From Plutella xylostella (lineage: Eukaryota > Arthropoda > Insecta > Lepidoptera > Plutellidae): a stretch of DNA of 64,000 nt. How positions within the stretch are numbered: the first letter of the stretch is position 1; each line of letters starts with the position of its first letter. Positions 21,901-27,720 of this stretch are shown piece by piece. The stretch is taken from NCBI RefSeq assembly GCF_932276165.1, contig NC_063994.1:3782001-3846000 (forward strand), given 5' to 3'. The position numbers were made by a program, and so were the translations under genes. Under the pieces are notes generated by a model. It saw only the letters and a list, made by a program, of their open reading frames with translations. It was not told the DNA's origin and did not search any database.

Positions 21901-22517
21901 GAAGTGCGACTGCCAGGAGAGCTACAACGTGGTGTCCACGCGCGGCGAGCTGAAGACCGTCGACTCTGTACCTCCGCTACACAGGTCAGCATAATTATTA
22001 TAACTATATTGCTGAAAGTATTAAGTATTCGGCTCTAAAATAAAGCCCTGGATATGTTACGTAAGTAAGTATTTATAACATGAGGTACCGCGATGGTATA
22101 GGCATGAAGAGGCATCTTCTGTTTGACTGTATAGAAATATGTCATCTTTATATGACCGCCTATTTACCGCCCCGTTACAGAGGCTACTTTTATCTTTTAT
22201 ATTTTTTTCTATGCCAACACTGCTATTGAATCAGTTTAGATTTAGATGCTAAGTAACTTATCTGACTGCCCAAACTAAACCCAAAAATAAAATGCACTAT
22301 ATAAAACTTCCGTTTCCCCCTTTCCAGACAAGTAATAATAGTCCTCACGCAACTCGAAGGCAGCGGCGGCTTCTCCATAGCGCACCGGCTGACGCACCGG
22401 CTGGCTCACGGCGCCCGGCTGCAGGACTGGGCGCCGCCCTGCGAGCTGGAGCCGCGCCACCGCCCGCCCCTCGCGCGCCGCGTGCTGGGGCTGCACGCGC
22501 CCAGAGTCATCACCTAG
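788..22517 (+). CDS. sol: calpain-15 / small optic lobes (sol) homologue, 3' part, 14 exons
   Basis: Cysteine protease of the calpain-15/SOL family, cytoplasmic and calcium-linked in the known family; fly sol mutants lose optic-lobe neurons. Exons read here: 788-927, 2028-2140, 2472-2652, 3011-3109, 3435-3535, 7285-7381, 10665-10846, 12912-13087, 13483-13566, 15696-15860, 20241-20352, 21316-21588, 21842-21984, 22328-22517. Phases agree at every junction, giving 684 residues before TAG. Order of parts: RanBP2-type zinc finger (W-x-C-x2-C ... C-x2-C), protease subdomain 1 with GNCWLLSALAVLAE (catalytic Cys), subdomain 2 with RHAYSVLDV (His) and LRNPWG (Asn), then the SOL-homology tail ending LGLHAPRVIT. 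All three catalytic residues are intact, so the enzyme is probably active. The gene has no EF-hand region, as expected for this calpain class. The start codon and any earlier zinc fingers lie upstream of the window. Identification is from recognised motifs, not from a search. Confidence 0.9.
851..1300 (+). repeat. sol: 123-bp tandem repeat covering the sol exon 1 donor
   Basis: Units start at 851, 974, 1097 and 1220, exactly 123 bp apart. Each holds the second CxxC half of the zinc-finger exon, the C|GTGAGT donor, and a short intron piece ending GGACCTAG. The unit length is a multiple of three, which makes long open frames on the - strand that are not genes. Confidence 0.9.
2028..2140 (+). 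CDS. sol: sol exon 2: linker before the protease domain
   Basis: CCCCACAG acceptor, GTGAGT donor. It enters in phase 1 and leaves in phase 0. Encodes an acidic linker then MEILRIREESHAWTQWQEVL, the helical lead-in to the calpain core. Confidence 0.85.
2178..2269. mobile_element. short MITE, ACAGG-GTTGCAAA family
   Basis: The ends ACAGGATGTTGCTAAAGTGG and ATTTGCAACACCCTGT form an inverted pair around a short centre. It matches the longer family members at 8226, 40826 and 57600. Confidence 0.6.
2472..2652 (+). CDS. sol: sol exon 3: start of calpain protease domain
   Basis: Encodes the YVDSSFP segment typical of the calpain-core start, then a short Gly run and RWLRPKHI. The donor GTTGTA is weak but is the only site that keeps the reading frame into the catalytic-Cys exon. 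Confidence 0.85.
3011..3109 (+). CDS. sol: sol exon 4: catalytic cysteine
   Basis: Encodes GVLGNCWLLSALAVLAERSS, holding the calpain active-site Cys. CCCCCAG acceptor. An earlier GT at 3088 would break the frame; the donor GTATAT after 3109 keeps it, joining I-G to A-Y of the next exon. Confidence 0.88.
3234..3358. mobile_element. foldback/MITE-like element in sol intron 4
   Basis: Begins GGCTACAC and ends GTGTAGCC, with imperfect inverted arms rich in TATCG and GTTTATCG. No coding potential. Confidence 0.5.
3435..3535 (+). CDS. sol: sol exon 5: protease subdomain 1
   Basis: Encodes GAYQLRLCKDGRWATVTVDD followed by LLPANKNRHLVYSQ, the conserved strand pair after the active-site helix of calpains. 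Acceptor CCCAG, donor GTAAGT. Confidence 0.88.
4020..4169. mobile_element. foldback element with 28-30 bp arms
   Basis: Left arm ATTCTGAACAACTTTTGTTC at 4021 and onward, right arm ending GAACAAAAGTTCAGAATG, near-perfect reverse complements. The centre carries AAAAAGTCACGTG as in the ACAGGG MITE family. GGGTATACTAAGCCGAAA lies just before it. Confidence 0.6.
4290..4500. repeat. GTCTGTCTGACTGACTGTCTG-bearing interspersed repeat fragment
   Basis: It has the same layout as the pair at 81 and 7641 (a GGTTTCG/GTAC edge, GTCTGT microsatellite, then 'gaaact' text), but diverged. Identification is tentative. Confidence 0.35.
4594..4913. mobile_element. foldback element, AGATGGCG ends
   Basis: Outer ends AGATGGCGT and ACGCCATCT are inverted, with an inner pair GGTAACTCAGAA and TTCTGAGTTACC. 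It fits a degraded MITE. Confidence 0.45.
5291..5560 (+). mobile_element. tRNA-headed SINE
   Basis: The A box sits in GGCGTAGTGGTTAGTG and the B box in GGGTTCGATTCCC. A non-tRNA body follows, with GGTCTTGGATGTGCCCG and GGTGCAGCAATGCACC, ending in a (GT)n run. Copies of the same family are at 47381, 55086 (-) and, diverged, 35936 (-). Confidence 0.8.
5882..6200 (-). mobile_element. 3' end of a LINE
   Basis: The left edge is a (GTATTGTATTTATT) run, which is the - strand tail of a LINE. Non-coding 3' UTR-like sequence follows. No reverse transcriptase part remains. Confidence 0.45.
6490..7215 (+). mobile_element. 5'-truncated LINE, C terminus plus 3' UTR
   Basis: Holds the C-terminal end of a reverse transcriptase polyprotein (YCITVWGGASKTHF...) at about 6500-6944, then a 3' UTR ending in (AATTTT)n at 7185-7215. 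The layout is of jockey/CR1-type LINEs. Inserted in sol intron 5. Confidence 0.65.
6531..6944 (+). pseudogene. LINE reverse-transcriptase C-terminal fragment
   Basis: 137 codons from the first Met, with the frame open further upstream. The VWGGA motif and a Lys/Asn-rich tail match the region after the polymerase domain in LINE ORF2 proteins. The catalytic region is missing, so it is non-functional. Confidence 0.6.
7285..7381 (+). CDS. sol: sol exon 6: protease subdomain 1
   Basis: Encodes LWVPLIEKAVAKLHGCYEAL, the calpain motif following the K(N)xLW strand. It leaves in phase 1. The 3.7-kb intron before it is filled by SINE, LINE and MITE fragments. Confidence 0.88.
7641..8205 (+). repeat. 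interspersed repeat, inverted partner of 81-634
   Basis: Starts AGGGTTCCGTAGCC, has a run of GTCCGTCT units and ends CGACTCGCACTTGGCCGG. Nearly identical, in reverse, to 81-634. The two copies 7 kb apart could pair in the pre-mRNA of sol. Confidence 0.75.
8224..8427. mobile_element. MITE, ACAGGGTGTTGCAAAAAGGG family
   Basis: Terminal inverted repeats ACAGGGTGTTGCAAAAAGGG and CCCTTTTTGCAACACCCTGT. The interior carries AAGTCACGTGACC and AAGTTTCTATGG. Lies in sol intron 6. Confidence 0.8.
8545..10560 (-). mobile_element. 5'-truncated jockey/CR1-like LINE between sol exons 6 and 7
   Basis: A - strand element with an intact reverse transcriptase ORF and a 3' end marked by a (TTTGAC)n run near 8583-8600. 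It is flanked by 25-bp direct copies of the exon 7 acceptor region at 8520-8544 and 10653-10677, which look like a target-site duplication. About 40 nt lie between the TTTGAC run and the left copy, so the exact 3' end is uncertain. Confidence 0.75.
8826..10499 (-). CDS. LINE reverse transcriptase (ORF2 C-terminal part)
   Basis: RNA-directed DNA polymerase of a non-LTR retrotransposon. The frame is open from 10499 to the stop at 8826; the first Met is at 10322, giving 498 residues from there. Motifs counted from that Met: FRPVSVLPVLSKIFE near 63-77, DLSKAFDCVDH near 134-143, GVPQGSILGPFLFLIYINDL near 190-209, and catalytic FADD at 222-225. A thumb and a C-terminal tail follow. The upstream endonuclease domain is absent, so the copy is 5'-truncated and cannot move by itself, but the polymerase part has no stops. 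It is a transposable-element gene, not a host gene. Confidence 0.85.
   Translation of the reverse strand, partial: SRVFEEFFTNIPLETTCNLDTSATLAETLAKENAPSTDKEFKFRYINTLTIIKTFKSLNMKKTEDLWGMSVKFVLSIINKIAPILANIFNKCIAEGVFPDLMKLSKIIPLFKSGDMEDPANFRPVSVLPVLSKIFERVILNQMLLHFNEARLFHSQQYGFTKGKSTTDAGTALIKHIFDAWEDHHDAIGVFCDLSKAFDCVDHQTLISKLRYYGIGGKALDLIASYLDKRQQRVNINNTKSQGAHVKIGVPQGSILGPFLFLIYINDLPFMVEKLTNIVLFADDTSLLFKVKRSENNFNEINSILSDIHDWFTVNNLLLNSKKTKCIKFTLPNVRQCDTNIILDGNKLDLVNDTVFLGMTIDSKLQWGPHIEKLAGRLSSAAFAVRKIRQLTDVETARLVYFSYFHSLLSYGILLWGRAADIETIFVLQKRAIRSIYKLGSRDSLRELFKEINILTVPCQFIFSNLMYVRKNISTFDTIGSNHDINTRNKHKLAFPAMRLAKVNKSFLGYCIRFYNKLPTEVAQMPENKFKCYIKEKLCKKAYYKIDDYLEDVNAWL
10665..10846 (+). CDS. sol: sol exon 7: inter-subdomain segment, the copy that fits the frame
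   Basis: Enters in phase 1 after TTCCAG and leaves in phase 0 at AAG|GTAAAT. Encodes GLCTLTGAPCESVSLQ, a six-Gly run, then LVWAQLLSSRQACFLMGASC. The 3' 153 bp recur nearly unchanged at 11250, 11661 and 12229. Only this copy has a pyrimidine-bearing acceptor and the correct phase from exon 6. The acceptor itself also occurs 2.1 kb upstream, on the far side of a LINE. Confidence 0.88.
11231..11402 (+). pseudogene. extra copy 2 of sol exon 7
   Basis: Retains the donor AAG|GTAGAT. Its upstream TCTTAG could act as an acceptor but lacks a pyrimidine tract, and the phase does not fit a join from exon 6 or exon 7. Probably a pseudo-exon. Confidence 0.7.
11643..11813 (+). pseudogene. extra copy 3 of sol exon 7
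   Basis: As copy 2 but one G shorter in the GACGGCGCG stretch. With TCTTAG as acceptor it would enter in phase 0, so it alone could follow exon 7 in frame and add a repeated segment. There is no sign that it is used. Confidence 0.65.
12211..12381 (+). pseudogene. extra copy 4 of sol exon 7
   Basis: Retains the donor AAG|GTATAC. The phase does not fit exon 6 or exon 7. The flank upstream (11990-12170) differs from that of the other copies. Confidence 0.7.
12912..13087 (+). CDS. sol: sol exon 8: catalytic His and Asn
   Basis: Encodes LGLRPRHAYSVLDVVEVEG and LLRLRNPWGHYTWRGAW, carrying the calpain active-site His and Asn. CCAACAG acceptor, AG|GTCTGT donor, ends in phase 2. Confidence 0.9.
13110..13225 (+). 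mobile_element. LINE 3' tail in sol intron 8
   Basis: Contains GAGAGATCGCTCTTAGCGAT and GGCCGCCTATTGTTCATTG, ending in CCAATAAAGTTTTTATTATT. The same text recurs at 51531-51590. It is the end of a LINE, and the ORF crossing it from exon 8 is an artefact. Confidence 0.6.
13235..13442 (+). mobile_element. short RTE-type tail element
   Basis: From TGTTCCCGCGAGCTTCGCTT through AATTCCGGGATAAAAAATAG to TTTCGCATTTATAATATTAG. Family copies at 39107 (-), 39318 (-) and 47619 (+). Confidence 0.75.
13483..13566 (+). CDS. sol: sol exon 9: protease subdomain 2
   Basis: Encodes RAVQEQTSAPAADTDHGVFW followed by ISFEDVLK, the W-I-S-F-E-D signature that follows the active-site Asn region in calpains. Phases 2 in, 2 out; the Lys codon is split across the intron. 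Confidence 0.88.
13868..15345. mobile_element. possible piggyBac-like non-autonomous element
   Basis: Five copies of a short motif with core GCCATTTATGGC or GCCAGAAATGGC and CTTCGTATGCACT sit at about 13872, 13922, 14916, 14958 and 15311, in both directions. The right end reads TAAAGGG then TTAA, the piggyBac-type target. The matching left end is not clear. No transposase is readable inside. Confidence 0.4.
15696..15860 (+). CDS. sol: sol exon 10: end of protease domain
   Basis: Encodes YFDCIDICKVRVGWHEVRL, the typical end of the calpain-15 core, followed by the start of the C-terminal region. CCCGCAG acceptor, AG|GTAAGA donor. Confidence 0.88.
16574..18340 (+). CDS. pogo-like transposase (HTH + DDE_1)
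   Basis: DNA transposase of the Tc1/mariner superfamily, pogo/Tigger branch. 588 residues from Met. Residues 12-65 read as a pipsqueak-type helix-turn-helix, then a CENP-B-type second DNA-binding region around 75-145. The catalytic core has NVDETGI (D189), LLLLDGHSTH (D299) and HRLQPLDVSIMGP (D336), all three acid residues present. A tail of eight 11-residue units of the pattern A-x-x-P-Q-P-S-T-S-R-Q follows (17906-18169). The frame stops at 18340, but the next 210 bp in another frame encode a cysteine-rich finger, so the original protein was longer. A second Met lies two codons in (16580). Probably recently active; now frameshifted near its C terminus. Confidence 0.85.
   Translation: MKMPRNYKRCTNRQSWTEEAMKKAISEVIEGRSGYRLASRQFAVPQSKLEDRVKKYRINNDLEQASKKGLGRFKTILTDEQEDIMCQHIKDLEAQLFGLTYTDFRKLAFELAEKNVIDHGFNKDTKMAGMDWLYGFLRRHPELSLRLPEPTSVARAMGFNRVNVSKFFALLIELQDKYKFGPTKIFNVDETGIMTVPKKKSKVLSLKGKKQVGIIFSAERGQLTTAVLCVSASGVYIPPLLIFPRVRMKAELLDGTPPGTIAVCHPSGWIQSDIFVNWLIHFIENVKPSKDDPVLLLLDGHSTHTKNLPLIDKARENGVIIVSFPPHCTHRLQPLDVSIMGPLSTYYSQEVMTWLRNNPGRTVSMFQLGKLFGTAYAKAATLQNAMSGFSKTGIFPLNANIFSDDVFVSASTTDNNPTPDSEPTANAFDQETVEDRDENSVIRPAVSPQPSTSQQADTPQPSTSRPAINPQPCTSRQALRQQPSTSRQADIPQPSTSREAVSPQPSTSRQVDIPQQSTSRLADSPQPSTSQQSVCVTTACFTFSPADILPKPHVVRKITTNTRRGKTAIITSSPYKSEIEQNTITKNT
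17906..18169 (+). repeat. 33-bp tandem repeat inside the transposase ORF
   Basis: Exactly eight units of 33 bp encoding the Pro/Gln/Ser/Thr repeat. It produces the open - strand frame over 17860-18327, which is a shadow. Confidence 0.8.
18341..18555 (+). pseudogene. PHD-like finger, out of frame with the transposase
   Basis: In the +1 frame relative to the transposase: CIYC ... WVQCLKCKKWAHEGCTGW ... FCCYRC and stop at 18553-18555. The Cys/His spacing is that of a PHD-type zinc finger. A single missing base in the A-rich stretch just upstream (about 18305-18330) would account for the frame change. I infer that it was the C terminus of the same transposase. Confidence 0.65.
19600..20032 (+). 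mobile_element. 5'-truncated LINE 3' end
   Basis: The + strand encodes a typical LINE C terminus (YNEMPIHIRNEPNKNKFSRL) ending near 19767, then a 3' UTR with an ATTCATTCATTCA tail at 20015-20032. Lies in sol intron 10. Confidence 0.6.
20241..20352 (+). CDS. sol: sol exon 11: SOL-homology region
   Basis: Encodes SQRSQLDLCVAVFRAKSGAA and onward to AHSKRQ, the beginning of the SOL-homology tail that distinguishes calpain-15 from classical calpains. CCTTCCAG acceptor, GTACGT donor. Confidence 0.85.
21174..21225. repeat. short perfect hairpin
   Basis: Arms GCGCTGGCCCTAA and TTAGGGCCAGCGC around a 26-bp loop, in sol intron 11. Possibly a MITE remnant. Confidence 0.6.
21316..21588 (+). CDS. sol: sol exon 12: SOL-homology region
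   Basis: A 91-codon exon, phase 0 at both ends. Encodes GCHKMLEKGFYLVVCLAFNH and a long helical stretch ending TAYYLTK. TTTCAG acceptor, GTTTGT donor. Confidence 0.87.
21842..21984 (+). CDS. sol: sol exon 13: SOL-homology region
   Basis: Encodes GWAGLVVMVENRHNDKWIHV then CDCQESYNVVSTRGEL. CCACAG acceptor, AG|GTCAGC donor, ends in phase 2. Confidence 0.87.
22328..22517 (+). CDS. sol: sol exon 14: terminal exon with TAG stop
   Basis: Encodes QVIIVLTQLEGSGGFSIAHR through a GC-rich Arg/Ala/Pro stretch to HAPRVIT and TAG at 22515-22517. The last codons and the start of the 3' UTR are duplicated downstream. Confidence 0.87.
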
Positions 22518-22857
22518 CTACCTCAAGGAAGGTTTTAACCGGTGTTTAAGAGAGTAATCGTGATGTGTCTATGGTGACCTCTTTGCGAAGTGACAGTAAA
22601 ATAGCCGCTAACAAGCAAAATCGTATCTTTATTATTTTTAACATAGCTAACCCGCAAATAAATACTTCAATTCGACAGATGCGTACGTTTTTGACAGCGC
22701 TAATCACAGCACATAGCATGGTGTTTAAAGTTGTATTCGACAGATGCGTGCTAGGTTTTTGACAGCGCTAATAGTTAAACTTTTGCGTCCCGAAGTCGCG
22801 ATTTGCGATATATAGATTTAGTTTGTGTCTGATTTCAAGTGACTCAAGCGGTAATAA

Positions 22858-23235
22858 TTCCCTGCGAGCTGGGGCTGCACGCGCCCAGAGTCATCACCTA
22901 GCCGCCTGCTGCGGAGCATACGAGCGGTGCCGTGTGTGGACGGTAACCTGGCTGGATTCACAGTTGTCTGAAAGACCCGTACGGTGTGTCACTGGTACTA
23001 ATTATATAGCGTGCTAGGGCTGCACGCGCCAAGAGTCATCACGTATCCACGGTGTTTAAAAAGTAATCATGATGTGTCTATGGTTACCTCTTTGCGAAGT
23101 GACAACCCGTCACGATTACGAAGAAAATAGCCGCTGACAAGCAAAAACGGATTTGTATTATTTATTAATATCATAGCTAACCCGCAAATGAATACTTCAA
23201 TTCGACAGATGCGTACTAGGTTTTTGACAACGCTA
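22858..23235 (+). repeat. sol: duplicated pieces of the sol last exon and 3' UTR
   Basis: GGGCTGCACGCGCCCAGAGT-CATCACCTAG from the real stop region (ending 22517) recurs at 22873-22903, where CCCTGCGAGCTG is joined directly to it, and again, mutated, at 23010-23042. The UTR text GTGATGTGTCTATGGTGACC and ATTCGACAGATGCGTAC also recurs. Spacing between the first and third is about 525 bp. Confidence 0.85.
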
Positions 23236-23297
23236 ATTTTCTGATTAACCTTTAGTTCACAGAACATATAAGCGTAACGTTAACGGATCGCCTCCTT

Positions 23298-23351
23298 TTC
23301 TTCTGTCAACCAGTAGAACGCAAGCTAGCGAACTCCTGGTTGACAGAAGAT
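23298..23351. repeat. hairpin CTTCTGTCAACCAG
   Basis: CTTCTGTCAACCAG and CTGGTTGACAGAAG are perfect inverted arms around about 22 bp. Just downstream of the sol gene end. Confidence 0.55.
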
Positions 23352-23357
23352 CGTCAT

Positions 23358-23460
23358 CATCACAACACATCACGTTCCCACTGCTGGGGCACGCGTCTCC
23401 TAGCGTTTTAGGCCTAGTCCACCGCGCTGACCTATTGCGGATTGGTGGAGAGCACGTTAC
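23358..23460 (-). mobile_element. 3' end of the 5S-SINE/RTE-tail family
   Basis: The reverse complement matches the last 100 bp of the 5S-headed SINE at 48012-48413: CCACTGCTGGGGCACG, TCTCCTA, GGCCTAGTCCACCGCGCTGA. Fragment only. Confidence 0.6.
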
Positions 23461-23499
23461 CGGTGTTAAAATCGTATTCGACAGATGCAAACGAGTGCC

Positions 23500-25168
23500 A
23501 ATCACGAATATTTTCGTCTCTTCGATAGATAATTCGACATCTTGAATGACAGCTTGAATGTCGGGAAATCAGTTACAATAGAAAGTAATTATCTGCATGC
23601 GCGGCTTCGGGACGAAAAAGTTCCCCTCACGTCCCTATGACCCATTCCTACACCGGCCACAGTACATTTTATAACTGTGTCTTGATTTCCCGGGATGAGA
23701 CAGGATACACGGGCCCCGTTATAATAAAACATCGATTCCATTTTTTCGGAGCTGAAGCGTAGACAGACAGATACACAAATATACAAACATGTTTTACGTT
23801 GCTTGCGTCGAGGGTTTAATTAAAGGTATGCTAATTACTCAGCAAGGTTTACTTACAGCACGGTCACTCCAGTTGTAAAATTTTAAGAAGAAGTTACGCA
23901 CGAAGAGTCCTAATCTCTTTACTATAGTTTGGACGGTGGACATATATTATTGCAGATACTTTTAATAGAAATGAGGCATTATCAATAGCTGCTAGACTTG
24001 TTAGATGCGAAAAAGCTTTAATTCTATGATTGCGCGAATGATAACTTTCGTAAACGTAATGTAAAATTATAGATCTTAATGAGGTTTTGCAATTTGTGAT
24101 TATCATATTTTCAATCGATTGGTCACGTGTGAAATTAATAAATGGCAGCTATTTACATGAAAGGGCATAGCGTTGAAATGTCTATCATGCGATTCAGCGT
24201 TGTAATGTTTAAGGTTTTGTAATAATTTAGTTTCTCAACATTTATTTCTAAATTAAGTAGCTATGGAAAGCGAAGCTCAGATCATGGACGGCATAATTTA
24301 GTACGTAGAGTAGTTTACATTTAGATATCTTATTTTTTTTCAAATGTACGTACCTTATTATTATAACAATGCAACAACGCACACTTTCAGATACACATAT
24401 AAAATAAAAGTTACATGAATGACCCCAATTTGTGAAGGCATTGTAATTACAATAGTGTAAAACATAACATTACTCATAGAAAAATAACTCATAACCAACC
24501 GTCGTACAATCTCATGTTATGTGAAATATTAAGTATTGCAACACTGTTTTTTTACAATATCCCTTCAAAATTGGCAGCACCTATCGTGCACTTAAAATGT
24601 GTAAAGTAATCTAGATTACAGATAGTGAATCGTCTTTATCGTATGTACAATTTTATGCTATATTTTTAAACACTTGTATAATATAAAATAAAAACGTTTG
24701 AGGCAAAGCACAGTTGATATGTTATGCACAAAATGGAATATCACACAACAATTTTAGGGTTCAAATGTGCAATACTATAGTTAGATCCAGATTAAGGTAC
24801 ACTAATAAATAATAATTGTTGATATTTTTTCTACTAAGCATGCCTCTAATTAGATGCATTCCTTGCAAACTTTGTAAGTCAAATAGGAGACTTAAAACGT
24901 AAGGAATAATTACGAACCATCCGGTGGTTTTTTAAAGTTCTACTGTCGGTTCATTAACATGTGATATCAGTTTCATATAGCGTGTTCAATACTCCTATTT
25001 GGCTTAGAGAGGCACCTAAGCTGATACTTAAGACAAATTGCATTTTTAGATTGACTGAGTGTTATTTTCTATCAAAAACTAATATAAATATCAGGATAAG
25101 CCTTAGGACGCGTAGTTGTAATGTATATCAGTATAAATAATTTATTGACTCGTATGTACGTATGTTAT
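23500..25168. other. AT-rich stretch after sol, no gene seen
   Basis: No exon-like or protein-like pattern was recognised on either strand. It may include the distal 3' UTR of sol; I see no strong AATAAA plus GT-rich end nearby. Confidence 0.4.
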
Positions 25169-27097
25169 CTCAATATCATGTACTTACCTACCTACTTAAT
25201 ACAAGTTAGATCGATCGTGTAGCTAAAATGCTGTAATAATTTATGGCATTATCGCCTTTATGAAACAATTTAGCTCATTTTTAAATATGAAAAACTATTT
25301 TCAGAAATGAAACTCAAAAAAACTCGAATAATAATAAGTAGGTATGTATCTAGAATTTTAAGTCTAATTTTCTTGGTAGGACGGCCTGATTGTGTTTATT
25401 AGATTTTAATAAAAAAAAATTGTTAAAAAAGGAACCCTCTTTAAAAGATGAATCAACAATCCGAAACAGTTTTTTTTTTGTTTATTTACCTATGACTGTT
25501 ATAAGTTCTTCAGATATTTTATCATGAAGGCCAGTTAATAACAAAATTCACTGCCAAAGTGTAACTATGTATTTCTGTCTCAGAGGTTATCGATAATTCA
25601 TTTTAAAAAATATTTACAGAGCAAACTAAACAGTTAGACCCGGTGTTAGAAGGGCTGACCTATGTACGACAGTAGACAATTGTTTTTTGACTGATGTGTT
25701 CTGTAAGCATGGAAATTATGTGCTGATGAACCTGAACATTTTTAAAGTATTCCGTATGAATGGTAGAGATTACGAAATTAACCTTATATTTCCATAATTT
25801 AGGAAGCTGCCTACCAGATATTTTATTTTATTTGTACCTGCATATTTTAAAGGAATAGTTTATTTAAAAGACTTCAACTTTAAGACAAAATAAAATATAC
25901 TTACTAACTATTTTTAAATTTAGTAGATATGTTATTCTGATGTGATTTTTTCTTGCCATGTTTAAGTTTTATTTTTATAAAATGTTACTTTTTAAGAAAC
26001 TTTCAAAGTGTCATCAATTATTTTTTCTATGCATAGTTTTAAAAAGACCACTGCTTGATCGTGGCTTATTTTGTAATACTCATTTGTGCAATTGTAATTA
26101 GTATGTACCTAAGTTTTTTTTATATTTATGACTAAGTAGGTACCTATTACAGTATGAAAATGTTCGTCACTTTAAAGTAGAATTATTATCCTTTGAACTT
26201 GAAACATAGGAAACCGTTAGTACGGATATACGGATAAGTAACTCAAAATCTGTTTATTTTCATCTGTTAACTGCGTAATTTTTTTGCTATCATGTTTAAA
26301 ATTTAAATTACAACCATAGGTACTTGTCGGCTGTCGGACATTTTCATGTCAGAATAGGCATAGACTATCCAATGCAGTGTAATTATTTTTGCAATAAGTA
26401 AATCAAAAGTAATTATTTCTCATAATTACAAGTAGTTTTTAAAACATTCGTTTGTGCCCTCAAAAATCAGTATTACAATACCTTGAGGATTATAATTACT
26501 ATGTTGTTTTAAATATTTCTGTCTATCAGTGCCATATACAGTCTTAAAATACCTCACACACACACTTTATTTTCTAGTAAAATTATTTTGAACTAAACTT
26601 TCTCTTCATTAAATTTAGGCATGTGTACAAAAAACCTTAATTGTTTGAATGATCTGATATCCAACAATATTTAATATAATTTGTGTAGCATTAATTATGA
26701 CGCTTACATTCTTTGTTAGCTAGTATTATGTAATGCATGTTATATGTATGATAATGATAAGAAAAATAAAGGTAATTTATTATTAAAACTTCTATTATTT
26801 ACTAAATCTAATCCATGATCCCCTTTTAAATTTTTACTGTTATTTAGGATTAGTTACTGTTAGGTATTTACATTTTGTTACAAAATGTGAATACCTAACA
26901 GTGGCGACGTAGGTGGATTTACCCAAGTAAATTGTGTAAAAAGACGATCACAAAGGTCGGGGAAAGTGCCTAAGTAAGAGACGGCGGCGGAGGAAGCGGA
27001 GGCGGTCAGCGAGGAGCCGGGGCGGCCGCGCCCGTGGGCACCTGCATGCTCTGCACGGTGCGGGCGCGCGCGGCCGCCGACCGACCGCCACCACCGT

Positions 27098-27353
27098 TGC
27101 GACCAGCGCCGGTACAAGGGCTCCACATGCTGTCGGTGCAGGAAACGGGGCCATCTAAGAAGAGGGTGTGATGGAGAGGGGGAGAGCAAGACCTGCGAGG
27201 AGTGCGGGTGGAGCGCGCGGGACACGCGGCTGGCGGCGCAGCGGGAGGGGCCGGCGCGGCTCGCGGGCGGGGGGCGCGAAGACGCGCACTGGGTGCGTGG
27301 AGGTCACGAGGACGAGGACGCGCGGGAAGCCCTTGAAGGGGTGTGCGGGAGGT
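27098..27353 (+). pseudogene. gag-like zinc knuckle fragment of the LTR element
   Basis: The + frame reads CCRCRKRGHLRRGC, a C-x2-C-x4-H-x4-C knuckle, the nucleocapsid signature of LTR elements. It continues into ECGWSARDTRL and the first unit of the GC-rich array (AREALEGV), then stops at 27353. No structural gag domain is recognisable upstream. Broken and non-functional. Confidence 0.6.
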
Positions 27354-27720
27354 AGGTATGACGCGCGGGAAGCCCCTGAAGGGGTGCGCGGGAGAGTAGC
27401 GCGGGAAGCCCCTGAAGGGGTGCGCGGGAGAAGAGCGCGGGAAGCCCCTAAAGGGGTGCGCGGAGAAGACGCGCGGGAAGCCCCTGAAGAGGTGCGCGGG
27501 AGAGGAGCGCGGGAAGCCCCTGATGGGGTGCGCAGGGAAGACACGCGGGAAGCCCCGGCTGGGGTGCGCGGAGAGGGGACGCGCGGGAAGCCCCGGCTGG
27601 GGTGCGCGGAGAGGAGGCGCGCGGGAAGCCCCGGCTGGGGTGCGCGGAGAGGGGACGCGCGGGAAGCCCCGGCTGGGGTGCGCGGAGAGGAGGCGCGCGG
27701 GAAGCCCCGGCTGGTGCGCG
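27320..27720 (+). repeat. GC-rich tandem array, period about 36 bp
   Basis: About eleven units of the form GCGCGGGAAGCCCCTGAAGG followed by GGTGCGCGGAGA, 35-38 bp long, very GC-rich against the AT-rich surroundings. The first unit is in the reading frame of the knuckle. It causes long open frames on both strands (27006-27980), which I do not treat as genes. Confidence 0.85.
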
